Shown piece after piece: positions 45,865 through 54,824 of a stretch of 64,000 nucleotides of DNA (its first letter is position 1; every line of letters starts with the position of its first letter). The notes beneath the pieces were generated by a model. That model saw nothing but the letters and a program-made list of their open reading frames with translations, did not search any database and was not told the DNA's origin. Position numbers and translations under genes: made by a program. Location of the stretch: NCBI RefSeq assembly GCF_037893185.1, contig NZ_CP140772.1, forward strand, positions 4,278,001 to 4,342,000, in the 5' to 3' direction. This DNA comes from Chitinophaga sp. 180180018-3. GTDB taxonomy: Bacteria > Bacteroidota > Bacteroidia > Chitinophagales > Chitinophagaceae.

Positions 45865-47055
45865 TTAAGATGCCGTTTTGCCGTTACTAAAATCCGGGAA
45901 ACGGATAACCGCGCCGCCCTGCTGCGCTGATAATAAGGATAAAGGTCCTATGATACTATTGGTGGCCGCCGCATATACAGGCAGCTCTTTTTCCGGCCCT
46001 GCCTTTAATATCCGTATAAACTGTTGTAGTGCAACTGCACACTCGCTGCCAGCTTCCTGCCATTGCGGTGCATCATATTGTTCCAGATAATCCCGGTCTC
46101 TTTCCCATTGAAAGGAAGGGTCGCTTTTACCTGTAATATGTAGCGACCTGGTAAGGTTCATCCATGCTCCCTGGGTACCTTTTATGCGAAAGCCCATGGA
46201 CACAGGTAAGTCATTGCCCCTCTCCTGCTGCAGCCACAATGTTTGCTTGCCGGCCGTAGTAAGACAAATCGTATGAACAGGGCCCCTGGTAAAAATATGC
46301 AATGGTTCACCGGTTCTGACATGAGGTTTGCTGATCACGTATTCCTGCGTTTCATGTTGCACAGAGAGGGATACAAAACGATTTCCTTTGCTGGCTCCTA
46401 ACATTTTTGCCGCTGCTGCTGCCGGATACACTGGATAAGGTGATGCTGCGGACAGATCTTCCGGCAAATAGTGACGCGCGCCGGCATACACGGTTTCAAG
46501 CGTACCAAACACCCCTTGTGATACCATTTCCGATACAGCCATCAGCTCCCGCTGACAACTATGCTCGTCCAAAGTAACATACTGGCGGCCCGTTTGTTCA
46601 CTCAGGTGTACAATATCCCAATGCTCTGCCAGTGTAGTGCCCATGACCGGCCCGCAGGCAACGTGTTTCCCCGCGCACAATGCCGCCGCAGCTATTTCAT
46701 AGTGCCGGTTCCAGGGTGTAGCTATTACTACTGCATCAATATCCTTACGTAACAACAACTGCTGGTAAGACTGAGGTCCGTCAACATATAAGTCTGGTTG
46801 AATAGCTCCGCTTTGCCTGAACAATTTTAAAACCTCCTTCACAGCTGCTTCATCATATTCGGCTACCGCGCGTACTTCCATGTCCGGGTGCGCCAAGGCA
46901 TGCACCATGTACCCGCGCCCCCAGGGGCCTGCACCAATAAATGCAACGCGCAAACGAACACCTGTTTTTGCTGATAATTGAGACGGAAATAACGTTAAAA
47001 AGGGCGCAAGGACAACTGCATTCTTTATGAAATTTCTTCTTCCAGGTATATGCAT
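45865..47055 (-). CDS. Gfo/Idh/MocA-family oxidoreductase, Tat-type signal
   Basis: A 396-residue NAD(P)-binding protein. The N-terminus MHIPGRRNFIKNAVVLAPFLTLFPSQLSA is a twin-arginine-type signal, so it is exported folded. The Rossmann motif is VAFIGAGPWGRGYMV and VIATPWNRHYEIAAAALCAGKHV matches the family. Overall it resembles GH109-type proteins, but the usual EVPA segment after the second strand reads GPVMG and the Asn-Cys-Tyr motif of GH109 is DEHSCQ, so glycosidase activity is doubtful. It has its own promoter at 47159-47189 and ends 41 bases before the tail-collar gene, so it may lead that operon. Confidence 0.8.
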   Translation of the reverse strand: MHIPGRRNFIKNAVVLAPFLTLFPSQLSAKTGVRLRVAFIGAGPWGRGYMVHALAHPDMEVRAVAEYDEAAVKEVLKLFRQSGAIQPDLYVDGPQSYQQLLLRKDIDAVVIATPWNRHYEIAAAALCAGKHVACGPVMGTTLAEHWDIVHLSEQTGRQYVTLDEHSCQRELMAVSEMVSQGVFGTLETVYAGARHYLPEDLSAASPYPVYPAAAAAKMLGASKGNRFVSLSVQHETQEYVISKPHVRTGEPLHIFTRGPVHTICLTTAGKQTLWLQQERGNDLPVSMGFRIKGTQGAWMNLTRSLHITGKSDPSFQWERDRDYLEQYDAPQWQEAGSECAVALQQFIRILKAGPEKELPVYAAATNSIIGPLSLLSAQQGGAVIRFPDFSNGKTAS

Positions 47056-47158
47056 ATAGATATAAATCCGATTTTGGGATCAAGTAGGTAACATAGCAAA
47101 ATGGATAAACGGTATAGTGTGATCGACGATTTTTCTAAATACGGATAAAATTATCTTG

Positions 47159-47189
47159 CAAAGATATAAGATCAATTTAAAATAACAAA
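47159..47189 (-). promoter_or_regulatory. Bacteroidota promoter, TTTG-N19-TATCTTTG
   Basis: On the minus strand TTTG (47189-47186) is followed by a 19-base spacer and TATCTTTG (47166-47159), an exact fit to the Bacteroidota consensus TTTG-N19-21-TAnnTTTG. It points toward the Gfo/Idh/MocA gene, giving a leader of about 100 bases. It is the best promoter match noticed in the window. Confidence 0.7.
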
Positions 47190-47241
47190 TGTTCGGGAGT
47201 TTTTTAAATAAAATAACGGCAAATGCCATAGTCTCACCATC

Positions 47242-49671
47242 TCATTCCGTTTTCAAACTCCTTAACGGATTCGCAACCGCCCCTTTGATGGCCTGCAAGC
47301 TAACAGTACACAGCGCAACCAGCATGGCAATCGCTCCTGCAATAACAAACATCCACCAGTTGAGGTTGATCCGGTAAACAAAGGCCTCCAGCCATTTATT
47401 CATCGCCCACCAGGCTACCGGTGTTGCTATGATAAATGCAATCCCTACCAGCTTCAGGAAATCTTTTGATAATAAATAAACAAGCCCTACCAAACCGGCG
47501 CCCAGCACCTTACGGATGCCGATCTCTTTATTCCTTTGTTCAACGCTGAAAGTAGACAGCCCAAACAAACCAAGCACGGATATAAAGATCGCTATCAGGG
47601 TAAATGAGTTAATGATGTCCGACAGCGTGATTTCCGTTTCATATTGTTTCTGCATTTCTGTATCCAGGAATGAATACTCAAACGGCGTCGCTGGAAAATT
47701 TTTCTGCCATACAGATCTTATCTTTTTCAGCAGGGCATTATAATTTTGGCTTTCGGCGTTTAGGATGACATGGTTTGACGCAAACCGCGGATCATATCTC
47801 AACATCAAAGGTTTAATATCTTCGTGCAGCGAATTGTAATTAAAATCTTTCATAACGCCGGCTATTTCCACAAAAGCGACAGGCTCTCCTTCATTTTGTT
47901 GCGAGTACAATCTTTTCCCCGGAGCTGTCTGAGGATTTAATCCCAGGGCCTTAGCGCCGGTTTCATTGATCAATACCCTGCCTGAATCGCTTGTATTGAA
48001 ATCCCTGCCGCTAACCAGTTTAATACCAGTAGTTTTTACGAAATACTGATCTGTAAATATGAATGGTAAATCCTTTCCGGTACTGACATTTCCGCCTTCG
48101 GGGTAATAAAGCCAACTACGGGCCACTGATTGACTGGGATAATTCTCGGCCTGGCTCACCGCTTTCACTTCGGCCAACTGCCGCAGGTCGCTCATAAAAG
48201 AAGTCATTTTCGCCTTGGTGTCATCTGTGTGAAAATTAAAAATGATCCGCTGGCCTTTTTCAAAACCCAGGTCTTTGTTCTTTATATAATTTAACTGATT
48301 ATAAATAACGATGATCCCCGAAATAAATATAATAGACAGCGCAAACTGGAACACGACAAGAAAACGACGGATACCCGCAGCCGAAATATGACTGTTGAAA
48401 TTGCCTTTGATAACGCTTACCGGTTTGAAAGCTGAAAGATAGAAAGCTGGATAACTTCCGGCAAACAATCCTGTAAAAGCAATGATGCCCACCAACATCA
48501 GCCAGGGCCTGTAATCGGTCAGAAAAGACAGATTTATATCCGCCTGTGTAATCTGATTAAGATAAGGCAGCGCTAAAATTAATAATGGTAACGCTACCAC
48601 CACTCCAAAAAGCGATAACAGGAATGATTCACCCAGGAATTGTTTTACAAGGTCGTTCACCCGTGCACCAATTACTTTTCGTACGCCTACTTCCTTTGCT
48701 CTTTTGGAAGCACGGGCTGTTGCAAGATTCATGAAGTTAATACAGGCAATAATCTGAATAAGTGCTGCGATGAGTAACAACATCTTCAGGAAGGCGCTGT
48801 TTACAGTTTTGCTTAACTCGTTTTTATAATCTGAGCTGGTATGTATGAGGCGGATATTTTGCAGAGATAACCGTTTTTCCATACCCAGGTCTTTAAGTTG
48901 CCGGGCGCCGTGTTTATCCAGGAATGCCGGTAATTTACTGCTAAGCGCGGCGACGCTGGTATTAGGTTTAAGCTTTACATAAGAAGCAGCATAATTATAA
49001 GCCGCCCAGGAATCGTTACTATAGGTATAGCTGCCCATACCGCCGCTGTTCATAGCCATAAACATATTGGCCTGGATATGCGATTTCCCAAGGCTTTCAT
49101 CCACCACACCGGTTATTTTAAAATTTTGTTTCCCATAGGCATTGTCAATCTCTATCACTTTACCAACAGGATCTGTGCTGCCAAATAATTTTTCAGCAGT
49201 CGGTTTCAGCAGTACGACGGTATAAGGCGCTGTCAATGCATTCAAAGCACTGCCATATACAAAATGAAAGGCGAAGATCTCAAAGAAGGTCGAGTCTGCG
49301 TAAACAGCATCCTTTTCATAAATGGATTTTTCTTTGTAGCGCAACAAGTGCTGCTTTACGCCAAATTTATCAGTCGGCACCACGCGGGTAAATTGCTCCA
49401 CTTCGGCAAAGTCATTCTTCATGGTCGGAGCGATGGGAGGCGAAGAGGTGGCGTTGTTGAATTTAGTGCCCTGTATTACAAATTCGGAGTTAATACGATA
49501 TATGTTCTCAACGTGATCATGCTGCTTGTCATAGCTATATTGGTCCATCACATACATCATAATATACAGGCAGCAGGTAGTGCCGATCGCTAAACCAATA
49601 ATATTAACAACACTGAATATTTTATTCTTTGTCAAATTGCGGAAAGCAATTTTAAAATAGCTCCTGATCAT
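47242..49671 (-). CDS. FtsX-family ABC transporter permease (MacB-type)
   Basis: An 809-residue inner-membrane permease of the large Bacteroidota FtsX/MacB type. It starts MIRSYFKIAFRNLTKNKIFSVVNIIGLAIG, the standard N-terminal anchor, has two periplasmic core domains and two FtsX transmembrane blocks, the first around ATARASKRAKEVGVRKVIGA and the second around VEQRNKEIGIRKVLGA. No cognate ATPase is encoded in this window, so an unlinked one must serve it. Likely exports a peptide or lipid or transmits a mechanical signal. No operon partner is visible. Confidence 0.9.
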   Translation of the reverse strand: MIRSYFKIAFRNLTKNKIFSVVNIIGLAIGTTCCLYIMMYVMDQYSYDKQHDHVENIYRINSEFVIQGTKFNNATSSPPIAPTMKNDFAEVEQFTRVVPTDKFGVKQHLLRYKEKSIYEKDAVYADSTFFEIFAFHFVYGSALNALTAPYTVVLLKPTAEKLFGSTDPVGKVIEIDNAYGKQNFKITGVVDESLGKSHIQANMFMAMNSGGMGSYTYSNDSWAAYNYAASYVKLKPNTSVAALSSKLPAFLDKHGARQLKDLGMEKRLSLQNIRLIHTSSDYKNELSKTVNSAFLKMLLLIAALIQIIACINFMNLATARASKRAKEVGVRKVIGARVNDLVKQFLGESFLLSLFGVVVALPLLILALPYLNQITQADINLSFLTDYRPWLMLVGIIAFTGLFAGSYPAFYLSAFKPVSVIKGNFNSHISAAGIRRFLVVFQFALSIIFISGIIVIYNQLNYIKNKDLGFEKGQRIIFNFHTDDTKAKMTSFMSDLRQLAEVKAVSQAENYPSQSVARSWLYYPEGGNVSTGKDLPFIFTDQYFVKTTGIKLVSGRDFNTSDSGRVLINETGAKALGLNPQTAPGKRLYSQQNEGEPVAFVEIAGVMKDFNYNSLHEDIKPLMLRYDPRFASNHVILNAESQNYNALLKKIRSVWQKNFPATPFEYSFLDTEMQKQYETEITLSDIINSFTLIAIFISVLGLFGLSTFSVEQRNKEIGIRKVLGAGLVGLVYLLSKDFLKLVGIAFIIATPVAWWAMNKWLEAFVYRINLNWWMFVIAGAIAMLVALCTVSLQAIKGAVANPLRSLKTE

Positions 49672-49900
49672 GGAAACCGGGTTTAATTCCGAGCGGCAAC
49701 AAATAGGATGCCGTGGGATAACTCACTGTAAATGAATTAAATAAAAATAACCTTCGGGTGAAGGTGTTCGCTTTTGAAACAGGGATATCCGATATCGAAC
49801 ATAGAGTGGAAAGCGGTACCTGTAATATCCATGTGTAAAAAAAGGTGGTAATTGTTAATATAATGGTAGTAGACCGGAGTGGGTATACTTACTTTAGCAG

Positions 49901-52159
49901 ATGCGTCGATACTATCTCCTTACCTGGCTTTCCTGCGTATATATACTTGTCGCGTCACATTTATCTGTGGCACAGGATCGTGCTGCTGCAATTATATCCG
50001 GCTATAAAGCTGTTTTTATGCAGCCTCCTGCTCATATTCCTTCCACAGTTGCTGTAGATGCACCTTTACTGGGAAACGGATACAGCGCTGCTGCCCTGGG
50101 AGGCCGGCCGGATAGCCTTTGTTTCTACCTGGCGCGAAATGATTTCTGGCGGCTGCAATCAGGTTTTAACGTCTCTTATCCTGCAGTCATCGGAAAGTTA
50201 CAATTATCAATACCTGCATTGAGAAATGCCAGCTACAAAGTAGAACAATCATTGTATAATGCTACTACTACCGGAAAATTTGCTTCCGGCGATACTGCGG
50301 TGTTGCTCACCACTTACCTCAGCGCAACGGAAGACTTGCTGGTAGTCCGGATTCAAAATACTGGAAAGACGCCCGTGGCGGGCATTGCCAATCTGCTTTT
50401 ACCACAGGAAGATCAGTTTAATATACATTACCCATTGGAAAGAAAGTATGAAGACACCACTTCAGCCGGCCGGCATGCTTCCGTACAATGGATAACCAGG
50501 GGATTTGTTCGTGATGTTGCCATTGCTACCGCTGCAGCAGCCGCCTGCAGAATCATTGGAAGAAACGATAACCACTTCCTGCTGCAGAAAAGCGAATCAG
50601 TAACGATTGTTTGTGCATTATCAGGCAGTGTTAAAGGGAAAAATTTTTCACAAAAAGTAATGGGCAGCGTAACGAAGCGCTCTCCGAACAATCTCATAGC
50701 CGTGTATAAAGCGCATACTGCCTGGTGGGCAAAGTTCTGGCACGAATCCTATGTAGATACCGGCGATAGTCTGCTGAACAAACAATATTACCTTTCCCAT
50801 TATACGATTGCTTCCTGCAGCCGGGATCCACAATTCCCTGCTTCTATTTTTGGCAGCTGGATAACCAGGGAAATACCAGCCTGGAATGGAGATTATCATC
50901 TCAACTATAACTATATGGCGCCGTATTATGCATTATATAGTTCGAATCACCTGGAACAGGCAGCGCCCTATGAGTCGCCCCTACTCGATTTTATGGAGAG
51001 AGGCAAATATTATTCCCGCAAAATAACAGGTATAAATGATGGTATCCTATATCCGGTGGGTATAGGCCCCCTGGGAATGGAAACCACCAGGAGAAATCAA
51101 CTGATGGAAGAACATGCCCATCACTTCATCGAAAGCGGTAACGTGGAAGATGAAGGTTTGTTTTTTGGACAAAAGACGAATGCCGCTTATGGCCTTGTTA
51201 ACATAGCCCCTGCGTTCTATTACACCTATCGCAAAACCTATGCGGAAAAGGTTTATCCGTATGTAAAAGCTGTTGCACAATTCTGGGCGCAATATCCTGC
51301 GTGGGAGAATGGCAGGTATGTTATATTAAATGATGCCGTTCATGAAGGCACCATCGGAGACAAAAACCCGGTGCTCTCGCTGGGACTGGCAAGACTGGCT
51401 TTACAAACGGCTATAGACATGAGCCGGTTTCTGCAGACAGACAGCCTGTATCGTCCCCATTGGGACAGTGTACTTACCCACCTCTCCCACTATCCTACTC
51501 AAATGAGAAACGGGCATATGGTTTTCCGGTATACAGAAGAGGGAACTGCCTGGTGGGGCGATAATAGTCTTGGTATCCAGCACATATTTCCGGCAGGACA
51601 AATCGGGCTTGAAAGTGATGCTTCGTTACTGCAAACAGCCAGGAATACCATTGACGATATGCATAGATGGCTGGATAATAATGGCAGTAACAGCTTTTTT
51701 CCAGCAGCAGTAAGCGTTGGATATCCGGTTGACAGCATCTGGCATTATCTGCATAAATATAGTTTACACACCTATCCCAATGGCTTTCAGTATGGCAACC
51801 CGCATGGCATAGAAAACTGCAGTACTGTGCCTGCTACCATCAATGAAATGATGTGCATGAGTAACCAGGGAGTGTTACGTATATTCCCTGTATGGCCTGT
51901 TCACCACAATGCAGCGTTCTGGCAATTGCGGACCATGGGGGCGTTCCTGGTATCTGCCCGCATGGTGAATGATGAAGTTGGTGATATTACTGTTAAGAGT
52001 GAACAGGGAAAACAGCTGGTGCTGGAGAATCCATGGCCTCAGCAATCTGTTGCTGTAAGGCGCAACAACGGCGCCGTCCACATTTTGGCAGGAAAAAGGC
52101 TGACCATCCACACACATAAAAATGAAACACTTTATCTCACGAAAGTAACAGGCAAATAA
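49901..52159 (+). CDS. Secreted helical-toroid glycosidase, GH95-like
   Basis: A 752-residue exported protein, signal peptide MRRYYLLTWLSCVYILVASHLSVAQ. The N-terminal beta-sandwich contains APLLGNGYSAAALGG, as in GH95-type alpha-L-fucosidases and galactosidases, and the helical toroid has AWNGDYHLNYNYMAPYYALY, equivalent to the DYHxNxNxQMNYW block of GH95. Catalytic residues could not be assigned with confidence. It is followed 54 bases later by another large secreted protein, with a shared strong terminator, forming a two-gene operon without SusCD. Confidence 0.72.
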   Translation: MRRYYLLTWLSCVYILVASHLSVAQDRAAAIISGYKAVFMQPPAHIPSTVAVDAPLLGNGYSAAALGGRPDSLCFYLARNDFWRLQSGFNVSYPAVIGKLQLSIPALRNASYKVEQSLYNATTTGKFASGDTAVLLTTYLSATEDLLVVRIQNTGKTPVAGIANLLLPQEDQFNIHYPLERKYEDTTSAGRHASVQWITRGFVRDVAIATAAAAACRIIGRNDNHFLLQKSESVTIVCALSGSVKGKNFSQKVMGSVTKRSPNNLIAVYKAHTAWWAKFWHESYVDTGDSLLNKQYYLSHYTIASCSRDPQFPASIFGSWITREIPAWNGDYHLNYNYMAPYYALYSSNHLEQAAPYESPLLDFMERGKYYSRKITGINDGILYPVGIGPLGMETTRRNQLMEEHAHHFIESGNVEDEGLFFGQKTNAAYGLVNIAPAFYYTYRKTYAEKVYPYVKAVAQFWAQYPAWENGRYVILNDAVHEGTIGDKNPVLSLGLARLALQTAIDMSRFLQTDSLYRPHWDSVLTHLSHYPTQMRNGHMVFRYTEEGTAWWGDNSLGIQHIFPAGQIGLESDASLLQTARNTIDDMHRWLDNNGSNSFFPAAVSVGYPVDSIWHYLHKYSLHTYPNGFQYGNPHGIENCSTVPATINEMMCMSNQGVLRIFPVWPVHHNAAFWQLRTMGAFLVSARMVNDEVGDITVKSEQGKQLVLENPWPQQSVAVRRNNGAVHILAGKRLTIHTHKNETLYLTKVTGK

Positions 52160-52213
52160 GATTCGCCCGCCAGGTATTTGCTGCGGCCCATTTCATGTTT
52201 ATAAACTATCAAA

Positions 52214-54685
52214 ATGATACAAAAACGTCTACTAAAAATCCTGCTGCTCTCAGGGGTTGTTTTAACAAAAATAGCTATACAGACTGCCGGAGCACAGGTA
52301 ACTTTCAAAACCAAACAATGGAGTATTCAGCTGGATAATTCAGGAAAGCTAACCAGTATGAAGCGTCTCTCCCCACAGCAGGAATTTCTCTTTGCAGACA
52401 AAGCCACTGCGCTGGTCAGCATCATGAAAGACGGAAATATTTACACTCCCGGCAGTTGCACCTGGAACGCCAAAAACTCAGAATTGGCGCTATCTTACCC
52501 GCAGACCGGTGTTGAGGCAAAAGTAAAAGTGCAACGCAACGATAACTATATCTCTTTCGAACTGATACAACTAACCCCACAGGACAAAGTGGACCTGCTA
52601 TTGTGGGGCCCCTATCCTGTTACAATAGCTGATACGATAGGCGAGGTGGTAGGCGTTGTGCGCAGCAAAGATTTTGCCATCGGTATTCAGGCCCTCAACG
52701 TAAAAACACTGGGAGGATACCCAAATGCAGAAAGTGATATTGAACCATCCTACGATGTGTTTGAAGGAGGGAATAAAGTGGATGTAAAAGAAGATGATCT
52801 GCACAAACAGTTATTCAGGGGAGATGTAGCACGCCCTACTGCTTACGGAGCTTCGTTACAGGCTTACTGCCGCAACCGCAGCAAAGACAGGGTGATCGAA
52901 AACTGGGGGCATACAGCTTACCTGGCTCCTGCCTTCCATGATGGTGGCGTGATTGGCAGCAAGATGGCACTTTTCGGAGTGGCCAATGCCGATGTTCTGC
53001 CTACCATATCACAAATTGAACTGAAAGAAGGATTACCACATCCTCTACTCGATGGAGAATGGGGAAAACAGGCTATCCATGCCTCTGAATCATATCTTAT
53101 CATGAGCTTTGGTGTCAACAACCTGAAAGAAGCGATAGCAGTCACGAAACAGGCCGGCCTACGCTATCTTTATCATGGGGATCCTTTTGACAACTGGGGA
53201 CAATTTAAGCTGCATAGCAATGAATTTCCACAAAACTGGGTAAGTATGAAACAATGTGTTGAGACGGCAAAAGCAGAAGGCGTACGACTGGGTGTACATA
53301 CTTTATCCAATTTTATCACCACCAACGATCCATATGTAACACCGGCGGCTGATCCAGGATTGGCGAAAGTTGGTTATTCACGACTCAGCGAAGCAATTGA
53401 CGCAAATACAAAGGAGATTGGGGTGGAAGATCCGCTTTTCTTCAATCAATTTCAAAATAACACATTAAAGTCAGTAGCCATCGGTAGTGAAATTATCCGC
53501 TATGGAAGCGTATCTGCCACAGCTCCCTGGAAACTGCTCGACTGTCAGCGTGGCGCCTTTGGCACCAGGGCTGCCGCTCATCTACAGCACGATTCTGTAG
53601 GTAAGCTGATGGATCATCCCTACAAAGTATTCCTTACCAGCTACGCGCTGCAGGAAGAAATGGCGAAAACCATTGCCCGCCTTTTCAATGAAACAGGCCT
53701 TATGCAGATATCCTTCGATGGCCTCGAGGGTTGCTTTTCATCCGGAATGGGCCAATATGCCAAACAGTTATTTACTAAAACATGGTACGATAATCTGAAA
53801 CCCGAACTAAAGGGAAAAGTTATCAACGATGCCAGCACTCCTGCTCATTACTTCTGGCATATTTATACCAGGATGAATTGGGGAGAACCCTGGTATGCCG
53901 GCTTCAGAGAAAGTCAGCTGCAATTGCGGCTCAAGAATCAACAATTTTTCCGCCGTAACCTGATGCCCTCTATGCTAGGCTGGTTCAGTCTGCGGCCGGA
54001 AACAACACTGGAAGATATAGAGTGGATGCTGGCGCTGGGAGCAGGATATAATGCCGGCTTCGGTTTGTCGACCAGTCTGGAAACATTGCAGAAACACGGA
54101 ATGAAAAATGAACTGCTTGCATTAATAAAAACCTGGGAACAGGCGCGCATGAAAAATATCTTCAGCGAAACCCAGAAAGAGCAAATGAGAAGCCTGAAAC
54201 ATGAATTTCACCTGGAGATGACCAGCAATAATGAATACAAGCTGACACCGGTGTACAATGCCTATTTCAGGCATACGCAAAAAATGAAACAACCCGGTGA
54301 ACCTGTTTTCTCTACTTTCCAGTTTAATAATCCGGCCGCCACTCAGCCTGTATCTTTCATCATTTCATTCGCACCGGGGAAAGACTTTGATCCTGATGTA
54401 GATGTTGACCAGATAACCATTACCATTAATCAGCAGGATGCATTGGTGTTACCAGTAAGCCTTAAGAGAAATCAATTCCTCAAATGTGATGGAAAAAAGG
54501 TACGGTTGTACAACAAGCAATGGCAATTGCTGCAAACTGTTGAACTGAATAAATCTTTGCCGGTGTTATCAAAAGGCGAAAATGAAATTACATTCGACGG
54601 CAAATACTCTGGCGAAAATGGCGCTGATGTGAAAATAGAAATACGTTCCGTTGGCGAGGGAGAATTAATTCGTGCAGGGCGGTAA
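52214..54685 (+). CDS. Large secreted protein, putative unclassified glycosidase
   Basis: An 823-residue exported protein, signal peptide ending QTAGAQ. An N-terminal beta-sandwich (about 30-290) precedes a probable TIM barrel (about 300-640: AGLRYLYHGDPFDNWGQF, EGVRLGVHTLSNFITT, GLMQISFDGLEGCFSSG) and a C-terminal beta domain. FDGLEG offers Asp/Glu candidates for catalysis, by analogy with retaining glycosidases of the GH31/GH36 kind, but no family is recognised. It should act on the same polysaccharide as the GH95-like neighbour. A strong terminator follows. Confidence 0.6.
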   Translation: MIQKRLLKILLLSGVVLTKIAIQTAGAQVTFKTKQWSIQLDNSGKLTSMKRLSPQQEFLFADKATALVSIMKDGNIYTPGSCTWNAKNSELALSYPQTGVEAKVKVQRNDNYISFELIQLTPQDKVDLLLWGPYPVTIADTIGEVVGVVRSKDFAIGIQALNVKTLGGYPNAESDIEPSYDVFEGGNKVDVKEDDLHKQLFRGDVARPTAYGASLQAYCRNRSKDRVIENWGHTAYLAPAFHDGGVIGSKMALFGVANADVLPTISQIELKEGLPHPLLDGEWGKQAIHASESYLIMSFGVNNLKEAIAVTKQAGLRYLYHGDPFDNWGQFKLHSNEFPQNWVSMKQCVETAKAEGVRLGVHTLSNFITTNDPYVTPAADPGLAKVGYSRLSEAIDANTKEIGVEDPLFFNQFQNNTLKSVAIGSEIIRYGSVSATAPWKLLDCQRGAFGTRAAAHLQHDSVGKLMDHPYKVFLTSYALQEEMAKTIARLFNETGLMQISFDGLEGCFSSGMGQYAKQLFTKTWYDNLKPELKGKVINDASTPAHYFWHIYTRMNWGEPWYAGFRESQLQLRLKNQQFFRRNLMPSMLGWFSLRPETTLEDIEWMLALGAGYNAGFGLSTSLETLQKHGMKNELLALIKTWEQARMKNIFSETQKEQMRSLKHEFHLEMTSNNEYKLTPVYNAYFRHTQKMKQPGEPVFSTFQFNNPAATQPVSFIISFAPGKDFDPDVDVDQITITINQQDALVLPVSLKRNQFLKCDGKKVRLYNKQWQLLQTVELNKSLPVLSKGENEITFDGKYSGENGADVKIEIRSVGEGELIRAGR

Positions 54686-54712
54686 AGTTTTGAATGATTT
54701 ATATTTTTAAAC

Positions 54713-54754
54713 AGCAAGGCCGTTTCTACTGAGTAGAAACGGCCTTGCTATTTT
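54713..54754. terminator. Strong bidirectional terminator
   Basis: A 17-base perfect stem, AGCAAGGCCGTTTCTAC (54713-54729) with GTAGAAACGGCCTTGCT (54733-54749), followed by ATTTTA on the plus strand and preceded by an A/T-rich tract that gives T's on the other strand. It separates the convergent 823-residue protein gene and the quinoprotein gene. Confidence 0.88.
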
Positions 54755-54824
54755 ATGATGTTCTTTTTTGATTTCGTTGGAATTTCGTTTATCCATTCTG
54801 TTTATCTTATCCTTCTAAAAAAAA

